Shown piece by piece: positions 1-9,367 of a stretch of 64,000 nt of DNA (within the stretch, counting starts at the first letter, position 1; each line of letters starts with the position of its first letter). Source of the DNA: JAAXGX01 sp965203565. Its GTDB lineage: Bacteria; Acidobacteriota; Vicinamibacteria; Vicinamibacterales; UBA8438. The notes beneath the pieces were generated by a model, which was given only the letters and a program-made list of their open reading frames with translations, was not told where the DNA came from and did no database searches. Position numbers and translations under genes: made by a program. The DNA lies in the NCBI GenBank assembly GCA_965203565.1, contig OZ241896.1, positions 2,666,001 through 2,730,000 of the forward strand, read 5' to 3'.

Positions 1-1581
1 TTCCTGCACGCGCTCGATGCGAAGACCGGCCGGCATCTCGAAGGGTTCGGCGGCCCGGTCGGCGTCCCGGGCTTTCCGGAGACCGGCGTGGTCGACCTGC
101 TGGCCGACCTCGGCTACCCGTTCGACCCCGAGAGCGGGATCCCGATGGAGATCGGCTACATCACCAGCTCGTCGCCGCCGATCGTCGTCAACGGCGCGGT
201 CGTGGTGGGCAACGCCCACGAGCAGGGATACCACCAGACGCGGATCGAGAACGTCCCCGGCCACATCCTGGCGTACGACGCCCGGACCGGCGCGCACAAG
301 TGGAAGTTCAACGTCATCCCGCAGTCGGAGAGCGAATTCGGCTTCGACACCTGGGAGAACGACGCCTGGCGGTGGACGGGCGACGTCTCGTCGTGGGCCC
401 CGCTCTCGGCCGACCTCGATCGCGGCATCGTCTACGTCCCGACGAACGCGCCGACGATCGACTACTACGGCGGGTTCCGGCCGGGCGACAACCTGTTCGC
501 GGACAGCGTCGTCGCGCTCGACGTGGAGACCGGGCGCCGGCTGTGGCACTTCCAGGTGGACCACCATCCGATCTGGAACTACGAGATCGCGAACGCGCCG
601 ATCCTGGCCGACGTCACGGTCGGCGGCCGGGAGGTCCCGATGCTCGTCCAGACGACGAAGCAGGGGTTGACGTTCGCCTTCGACCGGGTGACCGGCGAAC
701 CGGTCTGGCCGATCGAGGAGCGCCCGGTTCCCCGGTCGCTCGTGCCCGGCGAACGGCTCTCGCCGACCCAGCCGTTCCCGACGCATCCGGCGCCGCTCAA
801 CCCGCTCGGGCTGAGCGAGGACGACCTGATCGACTTCACCCCGGCGCTCCGGCGGGAAGCGATCGCTATCACGCGGCAGTACCGGATCGGCGGGCCGTAC
901 ATGCCGCCGCTGCCGGAGAACCACACCGAGCCTGTCAAGGGCTGGATCGCCTGCTCGGGCGGGATCAACATCACGCACCCGGCGGTGCTCGATCCGGAGA
1001 CCGGCGTCCTGTACCAGGCGTCGGGCCCGAGCTGCTCCGGCCGGAACGTCCAGCCGGGCGCGAAGGTCGACGCGCCGGACCACGCCTGCACGTCCGATTC
1101 GGGGCGCTGCGCCACGACCGGCGTGACCGTGTCGGACTGGGTCAGCGGCGGCGGCGTCGGCTGGGGCGGCCCGCAGGGCCTCCCGATCCACAAGCCGCCC
1201 TGGAGCAAGATCACGGCGATCGACATGAACACCGGCGATCGCGTCTGGGAAGTCCCGGTCGGCCGGGCGTCGGAGCGGATCGTCGATCATCCGGCGCTGC
1301 GCGATCTCGATCTCGACCCCGAGGCTGTCGGCGGCCGGGGCCGGGCGGTGATGATGGTCACCGGCAGCCTGCTGTTCGCCACCGAGGGGATGAACGAGCG
1401 GCCGGTGCTCGGCGCCCACGACAAGGCGACGGGACGGAAGATCGGGACGGTCGCGCTGCCGGCGCCGGGCCAGTACGGCATGATGACCTATCTGCACGAG
1501 GGCCGGCAGTTCGTCGTCGTGCAGATCGGCGAGGGCGGTAAGTTCCCCGGCTCGCTGGCGGCGCTCGCCCTGCCGCAGTAG
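1..1581 (+). CDS. PQQ-dependent dehydrogenase (quinoprotein), 5'-truncated by the window
   Basis: This is the C-terminal part of a periplasmic eight-bladed PQQ dehydrogenase of the glucose/alcohol dehydrogenase type. The frame is open from base 1, so the true start lies outside the window. Repeated propeller-blade motifs such as LDAKTG, YDARTG, FDRVTGEPVWP and IDMNTGDRVW are visible. The lysine of the TTKQG motif, also present in the two other PQQ enzymes here, is kept. The motif that reads WDYD in those two is WNYE here (bases about 571-585), so a likely active-site acid is replaced. No CxxCH haem motif is seen, so electrons must leave through a separate cytochrome. It converges on mtgA with 13 bp between the stops. 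The family is certain; the substrate is unknown. Confidence 0.9.
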   Translation, partial: FLHALDAKTGRHLEGFGGPVGVPGFPETGVVDLLADLGYPFDPESGIPMEIGYITSSSPPIVVNGAVVVGNAHEQGYHQTRIENVPGHILAYDARTGAHKWKFNVIPQSESEFGFDTWENDAWRWTGDVSSWAPLSADLDRGIVYVPTNAPTIDYYGGFRPGDNLFADSVVALDVETGRRLWHFQVDHHPIWNYEIANAPILADVTVGGREVPMLVQTTKQGLTFAFDRVTGEPVWPIEERPVPRSLVPGERLSPTQPFPTHPAPLNPLGLSEDDLIDFTPALRREAIAITRQYRIGGPYMPPLPENHTEPVKGWIACSGGINITHPAVLDPETGVLYQASGPSCSGRNVQPGAKVDAPDHACTSDSGRCATTGVTVSDWVSGGGVGWGGPQGLPIHKPPWSKITAIDMNTGDRVWEVPVGRASERIVDHPALRDLDLDPEAVGGRGRAVMMVTGSLLFATEGMNERPVLGAHDKATGRKIGTVALPAPGQYGMMTYLHEGRQFVVVQIGEGGKFPGSLAALALPQ

Positions 1582-1594
1582 GCGGCCGACCCTG

Positions 1595-2368
1595 CTACCC
1601 GGCTGTGTCGAGCCTCCGGAGCACGCCGGCCGCGCGGAGGTTCGCCATCTGCCCGCGTATCCACGACTGACGCGAGCGCACGTAGGCGGACGGCCGGTCG
1701 ACGCGCAGCACCGACGGGTTCGGCAGCACGGCGGCGAGGAGCGCCGCCTCGTCCGCGGTGAGGGCGGCGGGGGCCTTCGCGAAGAACCGCGCGCTCGCCG
1801 CGCCGACCCCGAACACCCCTTCGCCGAACTCCGCGACGTTCAGGTACACCTCCAGGATGCGGCGCTTGCTCCACAGCAGCTCGATCTCGACGGTGACGGC
1901 GGCTTCGAGTCCCTTGCGGAAGAAGCTCCGCCCCGGCCAGAGGAACAGGTTCTTGGACACCTGCTGGGAGAGGGTGCTGGCGCCGCGCAGCGCGCCGCCG
2001 CGCCGGGCGTCGCGCCACGCCTCGCGCATCGACGCGGCGTCGAAGCCGCGATGGTCGAGGAACCGCTGGTCCTCGGCCGCGATGACGGCCAGCGCGGCGT
2101 CCGGCGCGATCCGGTCCCAGTCGACCCAGCGCGCGTCGAGCGCCGGACGTTCGGGCCCGCTCAGCCGGCGCCGCACCATGAAGGCGGTGGTCGGCGGCGG
2201 GACCCACCGCAGCGCGGCCAGGACGGCGGGCGGCGCCAGCAGCGCCGTCAGGACCAGGACGGCGCACGCCGTTCGCAGCGGCCGTCTCGACCCGCCGCCG
2301 CGCCGCCGCCGGCCGCGGAGCCGCCGCCCGACGCTGCGGCGGCGAGCGGCTCGCCGGGTGCGTCCCAC
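1595..2368 (-). CDS. mtgA: Monofunctional biosynthetic peptidoglycan transglycosylase
   Basis: A glycosyltransferase family 51 enzyme that polymerises lipid II into glycan strands at the inner membrane. The 257 residues comprise a very Arg-rich cytoplasmic N-terminus, one membrane anchor (about residues 33-52), and a GT51 domain with AAEDQRFLDHRG (catalytic Glu region), STLSQQVSKNLFLWPGRS and the second acidic motif KRRILEVYLNVAEFGEGVFG. There is no transpeptidase domain, which separates it from class A PBPs. The first start in frame is GTG at 2368 with no clear Shine-Dalgarno, so the exact start is uncertain. It lies just downstream of a small remnant ORF and converges with the PQQ enzyme gene. 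Confidence 0.93.
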   Translation of the reverse strand: MGRTRRAARRRSVGRRLRGRRRRGGGSRRPLRTACAVLVLTALLAPPAVLAALRWVPPPTTAFMVRRRLSGPERPALDARWVDWDRIAPDAALAVIAAEDQRFLDHRGFDAASMREAWRDARRGGALRGASTLSQQVSKNLFLWPGRSFFRKGLEAAVTVEIELLWSKRRILEVYLNVAEFGEGVFGVGAASARFFAKAPAALTADEAALLAAVLPNPSVLRVDRPSAYVRSRQSWIRGQMANLRAAGVLRRLDTAG

Positions 2369-2371
2369 GGG

Positions 2372-2452
2372 CTACGAGTCCTGCGCGCGGGCGCCGCGCA
2401 GCACGTTCTCCATCGCGTAGTTTCCCTCGCGGCAGGCGTACGGATCGTCCAT
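2372..2452 (-). pseudogene. Remnant C-terminus of the secreted PWG/CHEGN family
   Basis: A 26-residue open frame starting ATG immediately after the DinB stop. It contains YACREGNY followed by a NVLRGARAQ-like tail. This matches the C-terminal signature (YACHEGNYGLYNILAGARAEE-like) shared by the full-length secreted proteins at 11270, 15591 and 53991, with Arg replacing the usual His after Cys. Nothing upstream in any frame supplies the other roughly 300 residues, because that DNA encodes DinB. The best reading is a deletion remnant of a lost paralogue. A translated micropeptide coupled to DinB is possible but less likely. Confidence 0.55.
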
Positions 2453-2453
2453 C

Positions 2454-2969
2454 TCACATCCCGTCGGGGTTCTCGTCGGCGGACGGCCCGTAGAGCGACG
2501 GCACCGGGACGTCGTTCAGGCGCAGATAGACGCCGAGCTGCGCCCGGTGGTGGATCAGATGGTTGAGCACGAAGCTGCGCAGGACGGTCAGCTTCGGCAT
2601 GGTGAAGATCGTCTTGCCGTTCTGCAGCAGGCTCCACGGCTTCATCAGCTCCTCGTCGCTCGCCCCGGCGATGGCGGCGCGCGCCTCGGCGGCTTTCTTG
2701 TCGAACGCGGCGAGCAGATCGGCGCGGCTGGCCGGGGGCGGCGGCTGCTCCATCGGCTTGCCGCCGGGGGCGAGGTCGAGCTCGTCGCGGGCGATCGTCA
2801 GCGTCCCCCACTCCGGAATGTTGGCGAGGTGGCCGGCGAGCCAGCCCATCGCGCCGGACTTCGGGTGGGGGCGCCACTCGAAGCGGTCTTCCGGCACGCG
2901 CTCCAGCGTCCTGCGGGCGCCGGCCATCTCGTGATCGAACTCGGGCAGCAACGTGTCGCTGAACGCCAT
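2454..2969 (-). CDS. DinB family protein
   Basis: A four-helix-bundle DinB/YfiT-like protein of 171 residues; family members usually bind a divalent metal through three histidines. Visible are the N-terminal helix DTLLPEFDHEM, a first candidate metal-binding His in WLAGHLANIPEW, and the C-terminal LNHLIHHRAQLGVYLRLN motif with the other candidate His residues. The ATG at 2969 is chosen because GAGGAGG precedes it at good spacing; upstream in-frame starts lack this. Many relatives are thiol-dependent transferases or detoxification proteins, but the substrate cannot be told. It is divergent from the DUF5916 gene and upstream of the remnant at 2372. Confidence 0.85.
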   Translation of the reverse strand: MAFSDTLLPEFDHEMAGARRTLERVPEDRFEWRPHPKSGAMGWLAGHLANIPEWGTLTIARDELDLAPGGKPMEQPPPPASRADLLAAFDKKAAEARAAIAGASDEELMKPWSLLQNGKTIFTMPKLTVLRSFVLNHLIHHRAQLGVYLRLNDVPVPSLYGPSADENPDGM

Positions 2970-3054
2970 CGTGTCATCCTCCTCGCCAACAGTGTAACGG
3001 CGCCGCGGCCTTTTGGGTGACGGAGTTCGTATACACTTCAGGGTCCGCTTCGTC

Positions 3055-5370
3055 ATGCCGAAGCCGCTCGTCATCCTCCTGGCAGTTGCAGCCTGCATCC
3101 TCCGCGCCCCGGCTGCGCCGGCCCAGCAGACGTCCGCGGACGCCGCCGGCGGCCCGCTTTCCGGGACCGCGGCGGCCCGTTTCCCGCGCGCGCAGGCGCA
3201 CCGGGTGACGGAAGGTCCGGTGGTCGACGGCGACGTGCTCGGGGACCCGGCCTATGCGGACACGGCCGCCGCCAGCGGGTTCCGGCAAAACCGGCCCGAC
3301 GAGGGGCGGAGATCGTCGGAACGGACCGAGGTGCGGATCGTGTACACCGACGACGCGATCTATTTCGGCGTCGTCTGCTACGTGCGCGACCCGCGGACGA
3401 TCATCGTGGCCGACAGCCGGCGCGACTCGCAACTGAACGAAACGGACAGCTTCCAGATCATCCTCGACACGTTCCGGGATCAGCAGAACGGGTTCGTCTT
3501 CGGCACCAATCCGGCCGGCGTGGAATATGACGGGCAAGTGACGAACGAGGGGCAAGGGAGCGGCCGGATGGGCGGCGGCGGCGGCGGCGGCGGCCGGGCG
3601 GGCGGCAGTCAGCAGCAGCGCGGATCGGGGGGCGGCTTCAACCTCAACTGGGACGGCGCCTGGCAGGTGGCCTCCCGGGTGACGGAAGTCGGCTGGACCG
3701 CGGAGTTCGCCATTCCGTTCCGCACCCTGCGTTACCCGCGCCGCGAGGCGCAGACGTGGGGGGTGAACTTCCAGCGCAACATCCGGCACCGGAACGAGCG
3801 GGCGTTCTGGGCGCCGCTGCCGCGCCAGTTCAACCTGAACCGGCTGTCGCTCGCGGGCGAGCTGCAAGGGATCGAGACGCCCGCCCAGCGGAACCTGAAG
3901 CTGACGCCGTACGTGCTCGGCGAGGCGCTGCGGTCCGCCGGCGCCCGGCGGACGATCGGCAGCGGCGACATCGGCGCCGACCTGAAGTACAGCATCACGC
4001 CGAGCATGACGCTCGACCTGACCTACAACACCGACTTCGCGCAGGTGGAGGTCGACGAGGAGCAGATCAACCTCGACCGGTTCAACCTGTTCTTCCCCGA
4101 GAAACGGCCGTTCTTCCTGGAGAACGCCGGGTTGTTCTCCGTGGGGCGGCCGGGGCAGGTGGAGATCTTCTTCAGCCGGCGGATCGGCATCGACGACGCC
4201 GGCGGGCAGGTGCCGATCCTCGGCGGCGCCCGCCTGTCGGGCAAGGTGGGCGGCGACACGAACGTCGGCTTCGTCAACATGCAGACCGAGGCGGTCGGCG
4301 GCGCGCTCGCCGCCCAGAACTTCACGGTCGCCCGGGTCCGGCAGGATCTGCCGAGCCGGTCGAACGTCGGCGTCATCCTGGTCAACCGGCAGGCGACCGG
4401 CCGGCTGGCCGGCGACGCCGACTACAACCGGACGTTCGCCGTGGACGGGCGTTTCGGCATCGGCCAGTCGGGCACCGTCAGCGGGTTCGCCAGCGAGACC
4501 TGGACCCCCGGCATGCCGGCCGCCGACACCCACGCGGTCGGCTTCGGGGGCGACTTCGAGAGCGAGAACGTGCGGCTCGGTCTCCGGTACACCGAAGTGG
4601 GCCCGAACTTCAATCCAGAGGTCGGGTTCTATCAGCGGCGCGGCTACCGCCGGGCGGACGCCTCCGTCTTCACTTTCTTCCGTCCGGAGAACTTCCTCGG
4701 CCTGCACGAGATCCGCCCCCACGTGTCGCACTTCACGTTCTGGAACTTCGAGACCGGCCTGCACGAGACGCAGTACACCCACATGGACAGCCATTGGGAG
4801 TGGGAGAGCGGCTACGAGGTCCATACCGGGATCAACCTGACGCGGGAGGGGCTGTTCGAGCCGTTCGAGATCTTCCCCGGCGTCGTCGTGCCGCGCGGCG
4901 TCTACGATCACGCCGAGGCCCGGCTGACGGCCAACACCAACCGGGGCGCGCCGGTCAGCGCCTCGCTCGGCAGCACGATCGGCGGCTTTTTCGGCGGCGA
5001 CCGGGTGCGGTTGACCCCGGAGGTCTCGGTGCGGCTCGGCGAGACGCTCAACGCGCAGCTCCGGTGGGACCGGCACGACATCAACCTGCCGTCCGGCGAC
5101 TTCACGACGAACCTGGCGAGCCTCCGGGTGTCGTACTCGTTCACGACCCGGCTGTTCCTCCAGGCGCTGCTGCAGTACAACGACCGGGCCGACATCTGGT
5201 CGTCGAACGTCCGGTTCGGCCTGCTGTCGGACGCGAACACGGGACTGTTCATCGTCTACAACGACATCCGGGGGCTGGCCGCCCTCGACCCCCATCTCGA
5301 CGTCGAGGAAGCCGCGCTCGGGCGGACGCTGACCGTGAAGTACAGCTACCTGTTCGACCTGCTGCGGTAG
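3055..5370 (+). CDS. DUF5916 outer-membrane protein with CBM9-like N-terminal domain
   Basis: A 771-residue exported protein. It has a signal peptide (residues about 1-24, ending APAAPAQ), a carbohydrate-binding family 9-like beta-sandwich (about 40-235), and a long C-terminal region rich in alternating strands typical of the DUF5916 barrel (about 270-771). The CBM9-like part carries a Gly-rich insertion of seven or more glycines (bases about 3570-3600). The motif FNLFFPEKRPFFLENAGLF is characteristic of the family. The protein ends near a strand with aromatic residues (YSYLFDLLR), as barrels do. The start at 3055 gives a clean signal peptide. The function is unknown; a role in polymer binding or uptake is inferred. 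Its 3' end overlaps the convergent gene at 5346 by 25 bp. Confidence 0.88.
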   Translation: MPKPLVILLAVAACILRAPAAPAQQTSADAAGGPLSGTAAARFPRAQAHRVTEGPVVDGDVLGDPAYADTAAASGFRQNRPDEGRRSSERTEVRIVYTDDAIYFGVVCYVRDPRTIIVADSRRDSQLNETDSFQIILDTFRDQQNGFVFGTNPAGVEYDGQVTNEGQGSGRMGGGGGGGGRAGGSQQQRGSGGGFNLNWDGAWQVASRVTEVGWTAEFAIPFRTLRYPRREAQTWGVNFQRNIRHRNERAFWAPLPRQFNLNRLSLAGELQGIETPAQRNLKLTPYVLGEALRSAGARRTIGSGDIGADLKYSITPSMTLDLTYNTDFAQVEVDEEQINLDRFNLFFPEKRPFFLENAGLFSVGRPGQVEIFFSRRIGIDDAGGQVPILGGARLSGKVGGDTNVGFVNMQTEAVGGALAAQNFTVARVRQDLPSRSNVGVILVNRQATGRLAGDADYNRTFAVDGRFGIGQSGTVSGFASETWTPGMPAADTHAVGFGGDFESENVRLGLRYTEVGPNFNPEVGFYQRRGYRRADASVFTFFRPENFLGLHEIRPHVSHFTFWNFETGLHETQYTHMDSHWEWESGYEVHTGINLTREGLFEPFEIFPGVVVPRGVYDHAEARLTANTNRGAPVSASLGSTIGGFFGGDRVRLTPEVSVRLGETLNAQLRWDRHDINLPSGDFTTNLASLRVSYSFTTRLFLQALLQYNDRADIWSSNVRFGLLSDANTGLFIVYNDIRGLAALDPHLDVEEAALGRTLTVKYSYLFDLLR

Positions 5371-7697
5371 CCGCTCGTCCGCCCCTGCGCCTGGAGATCG
5401 ATGCGGTCGCCCCAGACGCGTCCTGCATCGGGTACGAATTGCCCGGTCGTGATCCGGCGGATGCGGTACGTCGGGAGCATCCACTCCACGACGCAGGACG
5501 AGCCGACTTCTGCGCCGTTGCGATGGAAGAAGTCGAAGCTGAAGTTGGCGAAACCGCGCTCCCGGTCTCGGCCGCGAAGTGAGGAGAGGACATCCGGACC
5601 GGCGGGCGTCACGTGGACGAAGAATCGCCGTTCGACGTCCTCTCGGGTGCACGGGTTCGTGACGTAAAGCAGCGACTGTTTGCCGAGGTACACGCTCCAG
5701 TTGGAGCGAATTGCCGGCTGTCGGTCACCGATGCGCTGCGCCAGGTATTCGTCCGCCGGGAGCGTCGCGACGCGGACGGCGTCGTCAGGCAGATCGAACG
5801 CGGTGACGCAGAAACCGGCGTCGTTCTTTCGCGGACGCCGCCACGGATACACGGAGCCGCCGGCCCTCGAATCCCAGGAGAACGCCGGCAGACGCTCGAC
5901 GTCGCAATTCCTGACGAACGCCTGCGCCAGGCCGTCGTCCACGATCAATCCGACGTCACCCCACCGATAATCGAGGCGGGACTCCATACGCCGCCAGAAC
6001 CATCCGCCGGGTCCTCGCGTCTCCGCCGGCCACCGTCGGGACGCGGACCAGAGTCCGGCCGAGGACCAGATCCTGAACGCCCGGGGAAATGGGTTCGTCG
6101 TCGCGACGCCTTCGAACAGGATGCTGTCGGTGTTTTCGAACATCCCCTCCGTACGGCCGATGCGCTGTACGTTGGCGAAGTGGGTGATCCCGTAGCGTCG
6201 CAGCAGGGCGTTTCGCCGGTCGGTCGAGGTCGAGATCGCGTGGAAATACGTATAGGAATTCACCAGGCCGTCGAGGTTCACCACCGGGAACGTCGAGAAG
6301 TAGCCGATGACGCCGGCGTCCTTGGCTCCGACGACGCTGCCTTCGGGCAGCACGCGGTTGAGGATCTGCGCACCGGTGTATGAGACTATTCCCCAGTCGC
6401 GAAACGACGATCGGCTCAGTCTGCCGATCTCGCGGAACGGCGCTGCTGCGTCCGTCGCCGTCAGAACGAACGCCGCGCCGATCGCGACGATTCCCGCGCT
6501 CGCGAGACGGCGGGTCCGGGGGGCCGCCGGCCCGACGACCCAGCGGACGGCCAGCAGGGCGACGTAAACCCTGAGGGGCGCGAGCAGCGTCGTCATCAGA
6601 TACGCGGGCGCGAAATACCAGGGGAAGATGGGCGAGGTGGGAAGCATGGTCGCCGCGGTCTGGACGAACTTGGCCAGATGGCCTGCGGCCAGACCGAACG
6701 CACCCGCCAGGAAGGCGGCGGCGGGCCGGTCCGCCGGTCGGCGGAAGCGTCGCGTCAGCCACCAAGCCAGCGGAAGGTAGGCGCAGACCTCCAGGGCCGC
6801 GAACACTTCGCCGTCGAACGGCCACGTGTCGAGGGTCGCACGCAGGTTCTCGGCGAGGTCGTAGCCGCCGCTGCGCTCCCATTCCCACCGGGCCCACCGA
6901 TGCTTGGTCGCCGCGCTGACCGGCAGCCATCCGTCGAAGACCAGCCGGTTCCAGGCGAAGTAGGCGAGGATGCCCGCGCCGGCGCCGAGCAACGGCGTCG
7001 CGAGCCGGCGCGGTCTCCCCCGCCGCGGCCATGCGAGGACGCACAGGGCCGCAGTGGTGGTCAGGGAGATGGCGGCGTATTCCAGTCGCGCCCAGGGAAG
7101 GCAGAAGACGACGGCGGTCAGCGCCCACGTTCCGCGCGACGGTGATCGGGCGTACAGCACGAGAACGAGAAACAACAGACCGAGCATCGCCAGCCCCGCC
7201 GCGGCCTCCATGCCCATCAGCAACCCGCGGTGTTGATACAGTGCGGCCGGCGCGGCCAGCAGGAGCATCCACGGCAGGCGGGCCAGCCGCGCCGCCAGCA
7301 CGATCAGCGCGACGCCGCCCGCGATGAGCAGGATCTCGAACGCCCGGATGGCGAACAACGCCGTCCTGTCGTCGAAGAGCCAGTAGATCGGCGTGATGAG
7401 CCACAGCCACAACGGGTGATATCCGTTGGTGCGGGTGACGCCGTCGAAGGTCGAGAACCGGCCCTCGGCCATGTGCCGGGCGATCCCGGCGTAGTAGAAG
7501 GCGTCGTCGGAGCTCGTCAGGAGCAGATCGCGGAGGTCGAACCGCGCCAGCAGGTATCCGGCCAGGGCGGCGCCGTAAGAGAGGACGCCGAGCACGCCGA
7601 ACGCGAGCGGGAGGTGACGGAGCCGGGAACGCCGGGTCCGGACGGCGGGCGTCACCGCGGCGTACCGGGGCTCGCCATCGGCGCCTTCGGTGATCAC
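5346..7697 (-). CDS. Polytopic membrane protein, GT-C-type glycosyltransferase-like
   Basis: A 783-residue protein. About ten or more hydrophobic segments lie between residues 30 and 450, followed by a soluble C-terminal part of roughly 330 residues. After the first membrane helix, the SSDDAFYYAGIARHMAEG stretch with its paired Asp and the later YHPLWLWLITPIYWLF segment resemble the first periplasmic loop of GT-C glycosyltransferases that use polyprenyl-phosphate sugars. The soluble domain contains EGSVVGAKDAGVIGYFS and a Trp-rich region. A specific sugar or acceptor cannot be assigned. It stands alone, convergent with DUF5916; its upstream DNA holds a decayed foldback element. Confidence 0.72.
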   Translation of the reverse strand: MITEGADGEPRYAAVTPAVRTRRSRLRHLPLAFGVLGVLSYGAALAGYLLARFDLRDLLLTSSDDAFYYAGIARHMAEGRFSTFDGVTRTNGYHPLWLWLITPIYWLFDDRTALFAIRAFEILLIAGGVALIVLAARLARLPWMLLLAAPAALYQHRGLLMGMEAAAGLAMLGLLFLVLVLYARSPSRGTWALTAVVFCLPWARLEYAAISLTTTAALCVLAWPRRGRPRRLATPLLGAGAGILAYFAWNRLVFDGWLPVSAATKHRWARWEWERSGGYDLAENLRATLDTWPFDGEVFAALEVCAYLPLAWWLTRRFRRPADRPAAAFLAGAFGLAAGHLAKFVQTAATMLPTSPIFPWYFAPAYLMTTLLAPLRVYVALLAVRWVVGPAAPRTRRLASAGIVAIGAAFVLTATDAAAPFREIGRLSRSSFRDWGIVSYTGAQILNRVLPEGSVVGAKDAGVIGYFSTFPVVNLDGLVNSYTYFHAISTSTDRRNALLRRYGITHFANVQRIGRTEGMFENTDSILFEGVATTNPFPRAFRIWSSAGLWSASRRWPAETRGPGGWFWRRMESRLDYRWGDVGLIVDDGLAQAFVRNCDVERLPAFSWDSRAGGSVYPWRRPRKNDAGFCVTAFDLPDDAVRVATLPADEYLAQRIGDRQPAIRSNWSVYLGKQSLLYVTNPCTREDVERRFFVHVTPAGPDVLSSLRGRDRERGFANFSFDFFHRNGAEVGSSCVVEWMLPTYRIRRITTGQFVPDAGRVWGDRIDLQAQGRTSGYRSRSNR

Positions 7698-7743
7698 GGC
7701 GCCAATGGTACAGCTTCGGATCCGCGCAAGTCAGTCGGCTTGA

Positions 7744-7927
7744 CAGCCCGTGGTGGAACGGATCCAAGATACGCAGCCCGCACCGAACGAACCAGGACCA
7801 CGATGCAAGGGAGTCGACGCATGACCGAACGGGTGCGCGCCATATCGGCCCTGTTCGACCGACGAGCGACGCAGTTCAGCCGGGATGCGGAGCCCGTCGA
7901 ATGCAGCGGGGCTTTCGCCGCGGGCCG
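7744..7927 (+). repeat. Degenerate full-length copy of the foldback element
   Basis: Both ends match the element described at 17513. The left end reads CAGCCCGTGGTGGAA (7744-7758). The right part (about 7857-7927) aligns with the right arm, with GCAGCGGGGCTTTCGCCGC followed by GGGCCG. The middle is unrecognisable, the length is 184 bp and no target duplication is visible, so this is an old insertion. It fills the gap between the GT-C-like gene and the AGCS symporter gene and may supply the symporter's upstream region. Confidence 0.6.
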
Positions 7928-7948
7928 TCCAGCCCGGCGGCGCAGCAG

Positions 7949-9367
7949 ATGAGCGTCGACAGACTGATCGACCAGGCGATGCGGCCGGTGGCGGACGCCG
8001 TCGCCGGGGTGGTGTTCGTCACCGTCCCGGTGCTGGGCGCGGACCTGCCGCTCATCGTGATCTGGCTGGTCGGGGGCGGGGTCTTCTTCACCGTCCACCT
8101 CCGATTCGTCAACGTCCGCGGGTTCGCGCAGGCGCTCCGGATCGTGTCGGGGCGGTACGCAGGCCGCGACGACCCCGGCGAGATCTCCCAGTTCCAGGCG
8201 CTGACGATGGCGGTTTCCGGTACGGTCGGGATCGGGAACATCGCCGGGGTGGCGGTGGCGATCTCGGCCGGCGGGCCGGGCGCGACGTTCTGGCTCGTCG
8301 TCGCCGGCCTGCTCGGAATGTCGACCAAGTTCGCGGAGTGCACCCTGGGGGTGCTGTTCCGGCGGACGAATCCGGACGGTTCGGTCTCCGGCGGCCCGAT
8401 GCACTACCTGGAGCAGGGGCTCCGGGCGCGGGGCCGGCCGGGGGCGGGCCGCGCGCTGGGCGCGTTCTACGCCGCCGCGATGGTGTTCGGGTGCCTGGGG
8501 ATCGGCAACATGTTCCAGTCGAACCAGGCGGCGTCGCTGATCGTCGACGTCACCGGCGGCGACGGCGGCCTGTTCGGCGGCCGGGCCTGGCTGATCGGGC
8601 TACTGCTGGCCGGTCTGGTCGCGCTGGTGATCATCGGCGGCATCCGGTCGATCGCCAGCGTCACGGTCCGCCTGGCGCCCGGCATGGCGCTGCTGTACGT
8701 CGCTCTGGCGCTGCTGGTGATCGGCCTCAACGCGGGCGAGGTGCCGGCCGCCGTCGCGGCGATCTGGCGCGGCGCGTTCGCGCCGGAGGGGATCGCCGGC
8801 GGCGCGCTGGGCGTCTTGATCACCGGGTTCCGGCGCGCCGCCTTTTCGAACGAGGCGGGGCTGGGGAGCGCGGCGATCGCCCACGCCACGGCGCGCACCC
8901 CCCGGCCGGCCAGCGAAGGGTTCGTCGCCCTGCTCGAGCCGTTCATCGACACCGTCGTCATCTGCACCATGACCGCGCTGGTGATCATCACCACCGTCTA
9001 CGACCCGACGCTCGCCGGCGGGGAGGTCGGCGGGATCGAGCTGACCACCCGGGCGTTCGCCTCCACGCTGTCGTGGTCGCCGCTGCCGCTCGCGGCCTGC
9101 GCCATCCTGTTCGCCTTCTCGACGATGCTCACCTGGGCCTACTACGGCCTGAAGGCGTTCACCTACCTCGCAGGCGAAGGGCGGCGGCAGGACCTCGGCT
9201 TCAAGTTGCTGTTCTGCGCGTTCGTGGTGGTGGGCGCCGGCGTCGACCTCGGCGCGCTGGTCGACCTGTCGGACGCGCTGGTCTTCGTGGTCGCCGTGCC
9301 GAACCTGATCGGCCTCTACCTGATGGCGCCGGTCGTCCGCCGGGAGCTGGACCGCTACCGCCCCTGA
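7949..9367 (+). CDS. AGCS-family sodium:alanine symporter
   Basis: An inner-membrane sodium-coupled symporter for alanine or glycine of 472 residues with about ten or eleven membrane helices. Family landmarks are MAVSGTVGIGNIAGVAVAIS, the sodium-site region AGGPGATFW, GGPMHYLEQGL and FSNEAGLGSAAIAHA. The ATG at 7949 (MSVDRL) is preferred over an earlier frame start because the earlier codons are translated foldback-element sequence. It appears monocistronic: the next gene begins 96 bp later behind its own leader. Whether the substrate is alanine, glycine or another small amino acid is not decided by the sequence. Confidence 0.93.
   Translation: MSVDRLIDQAMRPVADAVAGVVFVTVPVLGADLPLIVIWLVGGGVFFTVHLRFVNVRGFAQALRIVSGRYAGRDDPGEISQFQALTMAVSGTVGIGNIAGVAVAISAGGPGATFWLVVAGLLGMSTKFAECTLGVLFRRTNPDGSVSGGPMHYLEQGLRARGRPGAGRALGAFYAAAMVFGCLGIGNMFQSNQAASLIVDVTGGDGGLFGGRAWLIGLLLAGLVALVIIGGIRSIASVTVRLAPGMALLYVALALLVIGLNAGEVPAAVAAIWRGAFAPEGIAGGALGVLITGFRRAAFSNEAGLGSAAIAHATARTPRPASEGFVALLEPFIDTVVICTMTALVIITTVYDPTLAGGEVGGIELTTRAFASTLSWSPLPLAACAILFAFSTMLTWAYYGLKAFTYLAGEGRRQDLGFKLLFCAFVVVGAGVDLGALVDLSDALVFVVAVPNLIGLYLMAPVVRRELDRYRP

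Noticed and set aside
3568..3600. GGC-rich run as a possible simple-repeat switch
   Set aside because: It is an in-frame poly-Gly linker in DUF5916. Length change by whole codons would not switch the gene, and nothing suggests phase variation.
2974..5652. An 892-codon open frame antisense to the DUF5916 gene
   Set aside because: The plus-strand gene has a signal peptide and family motifs. The antisense frame shows only Arg/Pro/Val-rich sequence.
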